DNA from: Haloarcula amylovorans
GTDB lineage: Archaea > Halobacteriota > Halobacteria > Halobacteriales > Haloarculaceae
Assembly (NCBI RefSeq): GCF_004681185.1
Contig: NZ_SRIF01000002.1
Location: 1,175,456-1,239,455, forward strand
Length of the DNA stretch: 64,000 nt
Direction: 5' to 3'
Within the stretch, counting starts at the first letter, position 1. Every line of letters begins with the position of its first letter. Below the pieces are notes generated by a model, which did not search any database, was not told the DNA's origin, and worked only from the letters and a program-made list of their open reading frames with translations. This document shows positions 22,800-31,677 of the stretch, one piece after another. Both the position numbers and the translations under genes were made by a program.

Positions 22800-24521
22800 G
22801 TGAATCTCCGCGCGTACCGGCGGTTCTTCGTCGTCGTTCGTCACTTCCTGCCGCTGTTGCTCGCTTACGCCCGCGACAGAAACCGGTTCCTCCTCTTTGG
22901 CCGGTCTCGGCAGGTTACGGCCGAACAGCGGCGAGAGCGGGCGACAGCGCTGTTGGACTCGCTGTTGACGCTCGGCCCGACGTTCATCAAACTCGGGCAG
23001 TTGCTCTCGACGCGCCCCGACATCCTTCCGCCGGAGTACATCGACGAGTTCTCGAAACTGCAAGACCGCGTCCCGCCAGCCGACTGGGAGAAGGCGAAAC
23101 CGGTCCTCGAAGGCGACCTGGGCAGGGTCGAGGACCGGTTCGAGGAGTTCGACACCGACGCTATAAGCGGCGCGTCACTGGGGCAGGTCTACCGTGCCGA
23201 AGTCGACGGCGAACCCGTCGCAGTGAAGATTCGCCGGCCCGGCATCGAGGACCTCGTGGAAGCCGACCTTCGGGTCATCCGCTGGTCGCTTCCGCTCCTG
23301 ATGTACTTCATCGACGAGTCCCGATCGTTCTCCTTAGAGACGCTGGCCGACGAGTTCGCCAAGACCATCCGCGAGGAGATGGACTACGAGCGCGAGGCTC
23401 GCATGCTCGGCGAGATTCGAGAGAACTTCGCCGGCGACGACGCCGTCCGCATCCCGCGGGTGATAGATACGCATTCTACCCAGCGCGTCCTGACGATGGA
23501 GTACGTCCCGGGGACGAAGATTAACGACATCGAAGATTTAGATGCCCGGGGCATCGACCGGACGGAACTGGCCGAGACGCTTCAGCGGTCCTATCTCCAG
23601 ATGATAATCGACGACGGTGTCTTCCACGCCGACCCACACCCCGGCAACCTCGCCGTCCAGGAGGACGGGACGCTCGTCTTCTACGACTTCGGGATGTCCG
23701 GCCGAGTGGACCCGTTCGTCCAGGAGAAGATTGTCGACTTCTACGCCGCCGTCGCCGACCAGAACATCCAAGCAATCCTCGACGCGCTCATCGAGATGGG
23801 CACACTCAGCCCGGAAGCGGACCGGCAGGTGATGGGCGACGTAATGGAACTGGCCATCGCCGACGCCCGCGGCGAGGACATCGAGCAGTACCGCGTCCAG
23901 CAGATCGTCCAGCAGGTCGAAGACACCATCTACGAGTTCCCACTGCGGCTCCCCGCGAATCTGGCGCTCGTCTTGCGTGTAGCGACGGTTGTCGAAGGGG
24001 TCTGTGTGACTTTAGACCCGGAGTTCGACTTCATCTCGGTGGCGACCGAGTACCTCCGCGAAGAGGGGTACATCGCCGCCGGGGTCAGAAACTACGTCGA
24101 AGACCGAGCAACGGAGGTACAGGACGCCGCCCAGTCGGCCGTTCGCATCCCGCCGAAACTCGAATCCGTCCTCGACAGAGTCGAACGCGAGGACCTGCAG
24201 ATTCGGGCGGACATCGAGGACTCCGACCGCCTGCTGGCGACAATGACCAAGCGGCTGATTCTGGGGATGATGCTCGCTAGCACGGTGTTTTCGACGGCCT
24301 TTCTCTATGCCGAGGCGACGCCCCCCGTGGCGGCCGTCACCGGCGTCATCGTCGTCGGATTGACTGGCGTCCTCTGGTGGTCGTTCCGGGCGAAGAAAAA
24401 CGTTCGAGCGAAACCGCAGTTCACCAGACAGAGCATGCGCGAACGACAGCAACAGTCGGGAACGGGGGGCACTGGCGGTGCCGGTGGGCTTCCGACCTCC
24501 TTCGACGACGAGGACGCCTAA
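22800..24521 (+). CDS. ABC1/AarF/UbiB-family atypical protein kinase-like
   Basis: This 573-residue protein starts at GTG 22800. The UbiB fingerprint is complete: FIKLGQLLSTRPDILP with the KxGQ motif, SGASLGQVYRAEVDGEPVAV (the Ala-rich nucleotide loop), the VKIRRPG lysine, the catalytic FHADPHPGNL and the YDFGMSG metal motif. Two C-terminal TM helices (about 490-510 and 515-535) anchor it. UbiB proteins are atypical kinases/ATPases linked to isoprenoid quinone synthesis; the partner here could be menaquinone or other isoprenoids. The Gly/Ser-rich tail is disordered. Confidence 0.93.
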   Translation: MNLRAYRRFFVVVRHFLPLLLAYARDRNRFLLFGRSRQVTAEQRRERATALLDSLLTLGPTFIKLGQLLSTRPDILPPEYIDEFSKLQDRVPPADWEKAKPVLEGDLGRVEDRFEEFDTDAISGASLGQVYRAEVDGEPVAVKIRRPGIEDLVEADLRVIRWSLPLLMYFIDESRSFSLETLADEFAKTIREEMDYEREARMLGEIRENFAGDDAVRIPRVIDTHSTQRVLTMEYVPGTKINDIEDLDARGIDRTELAETLQRSYLQMIIDDGVFHADPHPGNLAVQEDGTLVFYDFGMSGRVDPFVQEKIVDFYAAVADQNIQAILDALIEMGTLSPEADRQVMGDVMELAIADARGEDIEQYRVQQIVQQVEDTIYEFPLRLPANLALVLRVATVVEGVCVTLDPEFDFISVATEYLREEGYIAAGVRNYVEDRATEVQDAAQSAVRIPPKLESVLDRVEREDLQIRADIEDSDRLLATMTKRLILGMMLASTVFSTAFLYAEATPPVAAVTGVIVVGLTGVLWWSFRAKKNVRAKPQFTRQSMRERQQQSGTGGTGGAGGLPTSFDDEDA

Positions 24522-25075
24522 GGCTCGATAACGCGATCGGCCCACGCCCGAAGCCGGTTCAGGGCCGCTCGTTCGTTCCGCGAGACGGGACTCTCGGGGT
24601 CGAATTCGTCGTCCTCGAAGGCGTTGAGTACGGCGACCTCGGCTCGGTCGCAGTAATCTACCAACCGAGCTATCCATTCGGGGTCGGCCTGTGCGGGGAT
24701 GGTGGCGTCGTTGACGAAGACGGCCATTGGGTCCGGCGGCGCTGCGTCGAGTCTGCTAGTCGCCACCCTCGCGTTCTCGCGAGCGAGCGCGACCGCCTCG
24801 TCGTCGCTCTCACTGTCGGCCCGCGGGGCGTGGGCGTCCACGACGCCGTGCCACGCTCCTTTCGGAACGTTCGTGAACTGCGTGAGATGGCCGCCAAGTA
24901 TCGTCCCGTCGCGTTCGACCTCGGGCGCGAAATCAAGGACGACGCAGGCTTCGGGACCGTTGGTCGCGGTCCACGCTTCCAGTGCCTGTGCCGTGAGGCG
25001 CGTCTTGCCGACGTTCGAGGGGCCGACGACGAGCGTTCGCCCGGCGAGTGGGACGGGACCGGGACTGTCAGGCAT
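24518..25075 (-). CDS. P-loop nucleotide-binding protein partnered with Nramp-like transporter
   Basis: This 185-residue protein starts at ATG 25075 (MPDSPGPVPLAG). The Walker A motif is GPSNVGKTR at about residues 18-26 and the Walker B-like strand is AVFVND near residue 125. The rest (VVLDFAPEVERDGTILGGHL) does not match a family I know. It overlaps the upstream Nramp-like stop by one base (TGATG), so the two are translationally coupled. A regulator or energy module for the transporter is an attractive but unproven idea. The 3' end overlaps that of ubiB by four bases. Confidence 0.65.
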   Translation of the reverse strand: MPDSPGPVPLAGRTLVVGPSNVGKTRLTAQALEAWTATNGPEACVVLDFAPEVERDGTILGGHLTQFTNVPKGAWHGVVDAHAPRADSESDDEAVALARENARVATSRLDAAPPDPMAVFVNDATIPAQADPEWIARLVDYCDRAEVAVLNAFEDDEFDPESPVSRNERAALNRLRAWADRVIEP

Positions 25076-26415
25076 CAGTCGGCCGGCATCGCGCGTTCGT
25101 TCCCGTTTCGCAGCCAGTTCCGGACGAACAGGGCCGCGAGCCCGACCATCGCGGCGGCGAGTATCGCGGCGAACGCGAGGATGGCGAGCGAAACCGGGTC
25201 GGTCGCGCCGCCCGACGCCACCCGCTGGACCCACTGCCCGGCGACTACCGTACTGATACCGACCACCAGCAGGCCGCCGACGTTTTCGAGTAGCGAGTTC
25301 GTCTTCGGGACTGCGGTCGGGTCGTTGAGGAGGTAGAGCACGAGCGCCAGTACGAACGGCGTCCCGACGAACCCGACGGCCAGCGCCTGAATCAGCAGGC
25401 CGAACACTGCGCCGGGGATGAACACGCCGAGGACGCTGAGGAGCGCGAAGGCGGCGACCGCGGCCTGGTACCGCGAGTCGGCGGTGTCCTGCGCCCAGCC
25501 CATCTTGTCGGCGATGACGTACGGCGGAACGACGGTGTTGCCGCCGAGCGTCGTCACGGCCGCGCCCCACAGGCCCAGCAGGAACAGCCACTTCGCGTTC
25601 GAGCCGACGAGCGGGCCGAGCGCGGTCGCAGCGCCCACTGCGCCGAGACCGGGGTCGCTGAGTACCGACGCGGCGACGAGGAAGATAGCGAGACTGGCGA
25701 TACCGAACGCGATCAGCATCGACGCGCCCACGTCGAAGACAGCGAGATCTGCGTCGTCGATGGTCCACCCACGGGCTCGCATCGTGTAGGACTGCATCGT
25801 CACGAGCGCGATGTGGACGGCACCGCCGAGAATGCCGGCCGCGAGCAGTGCCCCTTCGACGCCGGCCGGAATGGCCGGAACGAGGCCCGCCGCCGCCGCG
25901 CCGTAGTCGATGGGGACGACGAACAGCGACGCGACGAACAGGACAACCACGAGCGAGACCAGCACCTTCGCGCCGAGTTCGGCGTATCTGTAGCCGCCGC
26001 CGGCGAGGCCGACGGCCAGCACGACGCCCCAGAATATCGCCCAGACGACGGGACTGAGTCCCACGACCTCAGCGGAGACGCCAGCGAGCGTCTTCATGAT
26101 GACAAGCTGGGCGACCCCCGCCGCGACGACGGTGTCGGCGACCAGCAGCCACGCCCACGCATCACCGAGGTTCGCTTCGACGGCGGAGACGATGCCGGCC
26201 TCGGTCAGCAGTCCGAGACGCATCGCCAGATACTGCGCGGTCGCGCCCATCACCGCCGAGAGGACGACGACCCACAGCAGCGTGTAGTCGAAACTCGCGC
26301 CGGCGGTGACGAGCGCGCCGATGGTCGCCGGCCCGGTGGCGATGGCCCCGGCGAGCCACGTCGGTCCCATCCCCGAGAGGCGCTCACGGACGCCCCGCGT
26401 ATCCTTCGTCGCCAT
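25075..26415 (-). CDS. Divergent Nramp-family divalent metal transporter-like protein
   Basis: This 446-residue protein has about 11 transmembrane helices and the Nramp-like opening GPTWLAGAIATGPATIGAL. In classical Nramp transporters the TM1 DPGN and TM6 MPHN motifs bind the metal; here TM1 reads ATGPATIGAL and TM6 reads GGAVHIALVTMQSYTMRARG, so these ligands are missing. It may carry another substrate or act as an Nramp-related protein. It lies in an operon with the P-loop gene and just after the PhyH gene, with a one-base gap. Confidence 0.78.
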   Translation of the reverse strand: MATKDTRGVRERLSGMGPTWLAGAIATGPATIGALVTAGASFDYTLLWVVVLSAVMGATAQYLAMRLGLLTEAGIVSAVEANLGDAWAWLLVADTVVAAGVAQLVIMKTLAGVSAEVVGLSPVVWAIFWGVVLAVGLAGGGYRYAELGAKVLVSLVVVLFVASLFVVPIDYGAAAAGLVPAIPAGVEGALLAAGILGGAVHIALVTMQSYTMRARGWTIDDADLAVFDVGASMLIAFGIASLAIFLVAASVLSDPGLGAVGAATALGPLVGSNAKWLFLLGLWGAAVTTLGGNTVVPPYVIADKMGWAQDTADSRYQAAVAAFALLSVLGVFIPGAVFGLLIQALAVGFVGTPFVLALVLYLLNDPTAVPKTNSLLENVGGLLVVGISTVVAGQWVQRVASGGATDPVSLAILAFAAILAAAMVGLAALFVRNWLRNGNERAMPAD

Positions 26416-26416
26416 C

Positions 26417-27193
26417 TCAGACGCACCCCGGGAACGACTCGCCGACGATATGCTCGCTGTCGACCCACGCCGGTGGGTTCTCGTCGGTAAAGCGGGAGCG
26501 ACTGCGCATGTACGAGGCGATGAACGCCCGCCGCCAGTCGTCGGTCTCGTTGGGCGCGGTGTAGTGGGGCAGCAGGCAGTGCTGGAACAGTACGTCGCCG
26601 GGCTCCATCGGCAGGGCGACGGTGTCCTCAGGGCCGTAGTCGTCCTCGTCGAGCGTGATATCCGTCTCGTACTCGATGGCCTCGTGGTCTAGCAACCCGT
26701 CCGCGTGCGCGCCCGGGACGACCTGCATACAGCCGTTCTCGGTCGTGGACTGATCGAGTGCTATCCAGACGGTGACGTGGTCCATCGGGTGGATGGGGTA
26801 GTACGCGGCGTCCTGGTGGCACTTCTTCTCGCTGCCGACGCAGGGCGGCTTCAGCATCGCGGCGCTGCGCAGGAGTTTGAGGTTCGGCCCCTGCAGCTCC
26901 CGCACGATCTCGACGATCGCGTCGTCCTCGACGAGATCGGCGAAGATATCGTCCGCCCGAACCATCCCCAGTCCCTCGAACTTCCGAACCGGGTCGGCGT
27001 CCTCGAAGCCGCCGACGGCCGGGTCGGCCTCGGGTTCGAGCATCCGCTGGAACTCGCTCTCTTCGCGCTCGTTCCGGACGTACTCGTCGATACGCGTCGT
27101 CACGCGCTCGACGGTCTCGCCGTCGAGGCAGTCCTCGACGACGACGTAGCCGTCGCGCTGGTACTGTTCGAACTCTCCCTCGGTGAGTGGCAT
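26417..27193 (-). CDS. Phytanoyl-CoA dioxygenase (PhyH) family protein
   Basis: This 258-residue Fe(II)/2-oxoglutarate oxygenase has the metal-binding HxD in CHQDAAYYPIHPMDH (His126, Asp128), and a distal His in LFQHCLLPHYTAPNE near 210-217. The VVPGAHADGL loop binds 2-oxoglutarate. The substrate is unknown; lipid or compatible-solute hydroxylation are possibilities. It leads the operon with the Nramp-like and P-loop genes. A TATA-like GTTTATC lies about 25 bases upstream. Confidence 0.87.
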   Translation of the reverse strand: MPLTEGEFEQYQRDGYVVVEDCLDGETVERVTTRIDEYVRNEREESEFQRMLEPEADPAVGGFEDADPVRKFEGLGMVRADDIFADLVEDDAIVEIVRELQGPNLKLLRSAAMLKPPCVGSEKKCHQDAAYYPIHPMDHVTVWIALDQSTTENGCMQVVPGAHADGLLDHEAIEYETDITLDEDDYGPEDTVALPMEPGDVLFQHCLLPHYTAPNETDDWRRAFIASYMRSRSRFTDENPPAWVDSEHIVGESFPGCV

Positions 27194-27358
27194 ACCACTT
27201 GCTACTATTCATGGGTGATAAACCCTTCCAACTGTGATTTCGGGGACTCACCGGTCGGTTTGTCGAGACGTGATCGACCGGTGACCGCCCGGTCCGCGCG
27301 ACCGCCGGTTCTCGCTCGGTCACAGTGTCGCGATTTCTCACTGCACAATTCCAAACCG

Positions 27359-27366
27359 TTTATACT
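27359..27366 (+). promoter_or_regulatory. TATA box of aIF5A-agmatinase operon
   Basis: TTTATACT lies 23-30 bases ahead of ATG 27389, preceded by a BRE-like CCAAACCG at 27351-27358. The arrangement fits a leaderless, strong transcript. Confidence 0.65.
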
Positions 27367-27388
27367 ACAACAGGGGTAACGCGGCGGT

Positions 27389-27769
27389 ATGGCAAGAGAG
27401 CAGACAGAAGTTCGTGAATTAGACGAGGGTAGCTACGTGATGATCGACGACACACCGTGTAAGATCGACTCTTACAGTACGGCAAAGCCCGGCAAACACG
27501 GCAGCGCCAAGGCGCGAATCGACGCTCGCGGCGTCTTCGACAGCAAGAAGCGCTCGCTGTCCCAGCCGGTCGACGCGAAGGTCTGGGTCCCCATCATCGG
27601 CCGAAAGCAGGGACAGGTCGTCTCTGTCGACGGTAGCGACGCACAGGTCATGGACTTAGAGACCTACGACACGTTTACGATGCTCATGCCCGAGGAAGTC
27701 GACCTCCAGCCCGACGACGAGATCGAGTACCTCGAATACGAGGAGCAGCGCAAGATCACGCGGTCGTAA
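27389..27769 (+). CDS. eif5A: Translation initiation factor aIF5A
   Basis: This 126-residue protein promotes peptide-bond formation at stalled ribosomes. The modified loop KPGKHGSAK puts the target of (deoxy)hypusination at Lys36, and the C-terminal OB-fold follows. The length and motifs are normal. It shares a transcript with the agmatinase gene that starts two bases after its stop, which matches the use of agmatine in haloarchaeal deoxyhypusine formation. Confidence 0.97.
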   Translation: MAREQTEVRELDEGSYVMIDDTPCKIDSYSTAKPGKHGSAKARIDARGVFDSKKRSLSQPVDAKVWVPIIGRKQGQVVSVDGSDAQVMDLETYDTFTMLMPEEVDLQPDDEIEYLEYEEQRKITRS

Positions 27770-27771
27770 CG

Positions 27772-28569
27772 ATGTTTCCCGGTGCGGCCGCCGACCGCGA
27801 GAACGCGAACTACGCCCTCGTGGGGGCACCACTGGACGCCTCGACTTCGTTCCGTCCCGGTGCCCGCTTCGGCCCGCGCCGCGTCCGCACGTTCGGCGAG
27901 CAGTTCGACGACTACGACCGCCACACCGGTCAGCACTTCACCGACCTGTCGGTGTACGACCACGGCGATGTCGGCCCGACGGCCGACACCGCCGAGTACC
28001 TCGATTTCCTCACGAGCGCCATCAGCGAGTTCGATAGAGATGGGGCCGTCCCGCTACTGGTCGGCGGCGAACACACCGTCACCGTTGCCGCCATCCGCGC
28101 GCTCTCCCCGGACATCTTCGTCTGTCTCGACGCCCACCTCGACCTGCGCGAATCCTACGCCGGCGATACCCTCTCTCACGCGACGGTGACCCACCACGCA
28201 CTCTCGGTGGCCGATCGGGTAGTCGTCCTCGGTGCTCGCACCGGGAGCGAAGCCGAGTGGAACCGGGCCGACGCCGACGACGTGACCGTCGTCCCGCCTG
28301 AAGACGTCGCCGACTGGACGCCAGACTTCGACGGGACGGCCTATCTCTCCGTGGATATCGACGCCGCCGACCCCGGGTTCGCGCCCGGCACTGGCACGCC
28401 CGAGCCTTTCGGTCTCTCGCCTCGCGAGATGCGCGACGTAGTCCGAGCAGTCGCCCCGCAGACGGTGGGCTTCGACGTCGTAGAAGTGAACGACCGCGAC
28501 GATGGACAGGCCGCCACGCTGGCGGCGAAACTCCTCCGCGCGTACGTGTTCGCTCACGCGGACGCGTAG
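27772..28569 (+). CDS. speB: Agmatinase / ureohydrolase family
   Basis: This 265-residue enzyme has the binuclear manganese site of the ureohydrolase family: GGEHTVTVA with His101, CLDAHLDLRES with Asp120, His122 and Asp124, and YLSVDIDAADPGFAPG with two more acidic ligands. In haloarchaea the gene next to aIF5A has been linked to hypusine synthesis through agmatine-derived intermediates. The enzyme may release urea from agmatine or an agmatine-modified lysine. The GGEH (rather than GGDH) is the family's common variant. Confidence 0.92.
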   Translation: MFPGAAADRENANYALVGAPLDASTSFRPGARFGPRRVRTFGEQFDDYDRHTGQHFTDLSVYDHGDVGPTADTAEYLDFLTSAISEFDRDGAVPLLVGGEHTVTVAAIRALSPDIFVCLDAHLDLRESYAGDTLSHATVTHHALSVADRVVVLGARTGSEAEWNRADADDVTVVPPEDVADWTPDFDGTAYLSVDIDAADPGFAPGTGTPEPFGLSPREMRDVVRAVAPQTVGFDVVEVNDRDDGQAATLAAKLLRAYVFAHADA

Positions 28570-28656
28570 CGCTTCACTGTTCTACCCCACGGAGCCACCT
28601 CTCCATCGTCGAGACTGACGAAAGATTCTTTCTGTCGGCGGCGATACATCTGTTCG

Positions 28657-29412
28657 ATGCGCCGCCCCGCCCTCCACGTAGTGCTCGCTCTGTCGCTCGT
28701 CCTCGCCGGCTGTTCGGTCTTCGGCGACGAACCAGTCCGAGAAGAACGGGCCGTCGAACGGCTCGACGCCGCCCGCGAACGCGCTGACACAGTCGAGTCG
28801 TACCGCTATGATGTCGCGATCGGCGTCTCGACGACCGCTGGCGGCGAGCGAATCGACGGCTCCGGATCCGGTCGGGTCAATGTGACGACTCGCCAGCAGG
28901 CTGCCAATATAACCATAGACGGCAGCGTCGCCGGAAGCTACGTCGATAATCGGACCGCATTCAAGCAGTGTCGACCAGGCGGTCCGTTCTGGGGCAAAGA
29001 AGAGCTATCGGCCGAGCGCAACTGGTCTGAGTTCACGCCGCTGGGCCGACAACTCTCCGTGCTCTCGACGGGTGACCTCTACGACAACGGGACCGAGACT
29101 GTCGACGGCCGGCGGACGGTCCATCTCTCGGGCCACCCTTCGCCATCGGCGCTCGAAGAATCGGACGACGGCGCGGGGAACCGACCGTTGTTCGGTTCCT
29201 CGAACGTCGACCACGTGACCGTCGATGTCTGGCTAAACGAGACGACGAACCTCCCGGTTCGGAGCCGGATAACGGTGCGCGTAAGCGGCGACGGTGAGAC
29301 GGCCACGGCGACGCTGACCACGCAGTTCCGCGACTACGGCGACCAGGTCGCGGTGACGGTCCCCCACGACGTTCGAGCGGACGCGATGGAACTCGGCTGT
29401 GCCGGTGACTGA
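28657..29412 (+). CDS. Secreted haloarchaeal lipoprotein (LppX-like)
   Basis: This 251-residue protein starts at ATG 28657 with a hydrophobic signal peptide ending in the lipobox LAGCSVF (Cys19). The body contains repeated beta-strand-like segments and several NxT/S sequons (NVTT, NITI, NRTA, NWSE, NETT), so glycosylation is likely. The fold resembles haloarchaeal LppX/LolA-like lipoproteins of unknown role. It is monocistronic or leads the small group that follows. Confidence 0.72.
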   Translation: MRRPALHVVLALSLVLAGCSVFGDEPVREERAVERLDAARERADTVESYRYDVAIGVSTTAGGERIDGSGSGRVNVTTRQQAANITIDGSVAGSYVDNRTAFKQCRPGGPFWGKEELSAERNWSEFTPLGRQLSVLSTGDLYDNGTETVDGRRTVHLSGHPSPSALEESDDGAGNRPLFGSSNVDHVTVDVWLNETTNLPVRSRITVRVSGDGETATATLTTQFRDYGDQVAVTVPHDVRADAMELGCAGD

Positions 29413-29489
29413 CCGAGCGTTGATACCCGGCCGCGCTGCTTTCACCGACCGTGCCCCCTTTTATTAGCGATGAGCGCACAAGCGGGCGT

Positions 29490-30284
29490 ATGGATCGACT
29501 CTCTTCGTGTTACTTCTGTGGCGGTGTCCTAGACGCCTCCCTCGCCGAGTATCCAGTTGTGCCGAAACGGCTCCGGTCGCCCGACGCCGAACAGCAGACG
29601 GTCGTCCTCTGTCAGACCTGCCGTCGGAAACTCGGGACGATACTGGAGGAAGTCGTCGCCGCGACGGAGGGACAGCCCGGCGCGGCCAGTACGACCGACG
29701 CACGCGACACACACGACGCGAGCGGCGACCGAGACACACAGTCGGCGGCCGACGCCGACCCAATGGCGACGGATGAGGCCACCGAAGTCGGCGATACCGA
29801 ACGCGGTGATGTCCTCCTCGAAGATGCGACGGGAGCGACGGGCGTCGAGACGGCCGAGGACGGCTCGCTGTTGGGGCCGGGGAGCGAGGCGACGGACTCG
29901 ACAGACTCAGAGCGCCGCCATCCGATCGCCGAGTCGCGGGCCGCTGAGGGCGAGGCGGCCGATTCGGCTGAACCGACCGCCGCGGAGACGCCACCCGCGA
30001 CCGGCGATTCACCGTCCGGAGCCAACGCGCAGACAGGCGACGACGCCGAGCGTGCGGGGTCCGACGAGGGCGACAACGATGGCGCGTCGCTGACGCGACT
30101 GGAGTACAACAAGGTGATGCGCCTCGTCCAGAACCGTCAGCTCCCGGTCGAGAAAGCGGAGATACGCGAGGTGGCGGTCAACGCCTACGACATCGAACCC
30201 GGGGAGTTCGACGCGATAATCGACGCCGCGGTCGAACGCGGCCTCATTGGCGAGGCAGACGGGCAGTTCGTCTCCGCGGAGTAA
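29490..30284 (+). CDS. Zinc-ribbon protein with long acidic linker and C-terminal helical domain
   Basis: This 264-residue protein starts at ATG 29490 (MDRLSSCYFCGG). Residues 7-50 contain CYFC and CQTC, a zinc ribbon. Residues about 60-200 are a low-complexity acidic Ala/Thr/Ser/Glu linker. Residues about 205-264 (LEYNKVMRLVQNRQLPVEKA and DIEPGEFDAIIDAAVERGLI) form a conserved helical region, possibly a winged helix. No named family is certain. A zinc-ribbon plus helical C-terminus suggests nucleic-acid or protein interaction. Confidence 0.65.
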   Translation: MDRLSSCYFCGGVLDASLAEYPVVPKRLRSPDAEQQTVVLCQTCRRKLGTILEEVVAATEGQPGAASTTDARDTHDASGDRDTQSAADADPMATDEATEVGDTERGDVLLEDATGATGVETAEDGSLLGPGSEATDSTDSERRHPIAESRAAEGEAADSAEPTAAETPPATGDSPSGANAQTGDDAERAGSDEGDNDGASLTRLEYNKVMRLVQNRQLPVEKAEIREVAVNAYDIEPGEFDAIIDAAVERGLIGEADGQFVSAE

Positions 30285-30316
30285 GACATACCACACCGGC
30301 GGTGAAACGACGGGGC

Positions 30317-31084
30317 ATGCACGCAGGCGAACTCGCCACCAGACTCGACGCGGAACTCGCCGTCGACGCCTACGCCGACGTTGACGCGAGTCCCAACGGG
30401 CTCCAGGTCGGCCCGGCCGACCGCAACGTCGACCGCGTCGCCCTCGCCGTCGACGCGGCCGCAGAGACAATCGACCGCGCCAGCGACGCCGGTGCGGACC
30501 TCCTTTTGACTCACCACGGTATCGTCTGGGGGAGCGTCGAACGCGTTACGGGGACGACCTACGACCGGGTCGCACCGCTCATCGAGGACGGCCTCGCCCT
30601 CTACGTCGCGCACCTCCCGCTCGACGGCCACCAGACGCTCGGCAACGCCGCCGGGGTGGCCGACCGCCTCGGCCTCGACGACCGCGAACCGTTCGGTGCC
30701 ATCGGGAGCGAACACATCGGCCAGCGTGGCACGCTTCCCGAGTCGACGCCGCTCTCGGACCTCACCGGGACGCTCGAATCGTCGCTCGACACCGGCGGGC
30801 GAGCGGTCCGGACGCTCGATTTCGGACCCGAGAGCGTCGATGACGTGGCCATCGTCACCGGGAGCGGCGCCGACTGGGTCGGGGAGGCCGACGAGTCCGA
30901 CGCCGACGTTTTGGTCACCGGCGAGGGGAAACAGCAGGTCTACCACGAGGCCCGTGAGGCGGGTATCAACGTCGTGCTGGCGGGCCACTACGCCACCGAG
31001 ACGTTCGGCATCCAGTCGGTCGGGTCCCTGCTGGAGGAGTGGGGGGTGGAGACGACGTTCATCGACTGCCCGACGGGACTCTGA
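30317..31084 (+). CDS. Nif3-like dinuclear metal centre protein
   Basis: This 255-residue protein starts at ATG 30317 ([13 protein letters not shown]); a GTG at 30302 would add five residues. The metal-binding LLTHHGIVWG near residue 60, LPLDGHQTLGNAAG near 102 and the C-terminal LVTGEGKQQVYHEAREAG and LAGHYATETFG are conserved NIF3 motifs. Nif3 proteins form hexameric rings with two metals; proposed roles include GTP cyclohydrolase-like hydrolysis. The next gene overlaps its stop by one base. Confidence 0.9.
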   Translation: MHAGELATRLDAELAVDAYADVDASPNGLQVGPADRNVDRVALAVDAAAETIDRASDAGADLLLTHHGIVWGSVERVTGTTYDRVAPLIEDGLALYVAHLPLDGHQTLGNAAGVADRLGLDDREPFGAIGSEHIGQRGTLPESTPLSDLTGTLESSLDTGGRAVRTLDFGPESVDDVAIVTGSGADWVGEADESDADVLVTGEGKQQVYHEAREAGINVVLAGHYATETFGIQSVGSLLEEWGVETTFIDCPTGL

Positions 31085-31644
31085 TGGACACCGTCGCCTA
31101 CGAGGATGTCTCGGCCGACGCGGATATCGTCGCGTGGTCGCGGGCTTACTGTCGGGACGTGCGTCGTGAGTGGGCCGTCTCGGTCCGCTTCGACCTCGTC
31201 GACTGGGAGGTGTCCAACCGAGCCAAGCGCCGGGCCGCCGCGGTCAAGCGGCCGAAACTGCCCGACGCCGCCGTCGGGACGCCCTACGATTGGGAGCAAA
31301 TCGAGCGAGCCGACGGCCGACCGCTGCCCTGTACGCTGTCGCTGACCCGCGAAGCCTTCGAAGCGTTCGACCGCGCGGAGTGGGCGGCGACGCTTCGGCA
31401 CGAACTCGTCCACGTCGAGCAGTACCAGCGCGACGGGACGACCGACCACGGCCCGACGTTCCGCGAGCGAGCGGCCGAACTGGAGACCGAGGTTCACTGC
31501 CCCGCCTTCGCCGACGCGAAGTACGTCCTCGCCTGTGACGCCTGCGGCGAACTGGTCGCTCGCCGTTACCGCGACTGTAAACTGGTCCGCGAACGCGAGC
31601 GGTATCGGTCGGACTGCTGTGGCGCTGAACTGACGCTAGAGTGA
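31084..31644 (+). CDS. SprT-like zinc metallopeptidase
   Basis: This 186-residue protein starts at ATG 31084 within the previous stop (TGATG). The zincin motif HELVHVEQ spans residues 106-113 with catalytic Glu107; His122 in TDHGPTF is a further ligand candidate. The C-terminus holds a zinc ribbon (CDAC and CC). The relatives SPRTN/Wss1 digest DNA-protein crosslinks, so a DNA repair role is plausible. Confidence 0.85.
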   Translation: MDTVAYEDVSADADIVAWSRAYCRDVRREWAVSVRFDLVDWEVSNRAKRRAAAVKRPKLPDAAVGTPYDWEQIERADGRPLPCTLSLTREAFEAFDRAEWAATLRHELVHVEQYQRDGTTDHGPTFRERAAELETEVHCPAFADAKYVLACDACGELVARRYRDCKLVRERERYRSDCCGAELTLE

Positions 31645-31677
31645 ACACCTTACCACCCCCCGCCCATAGCTCTCGGC

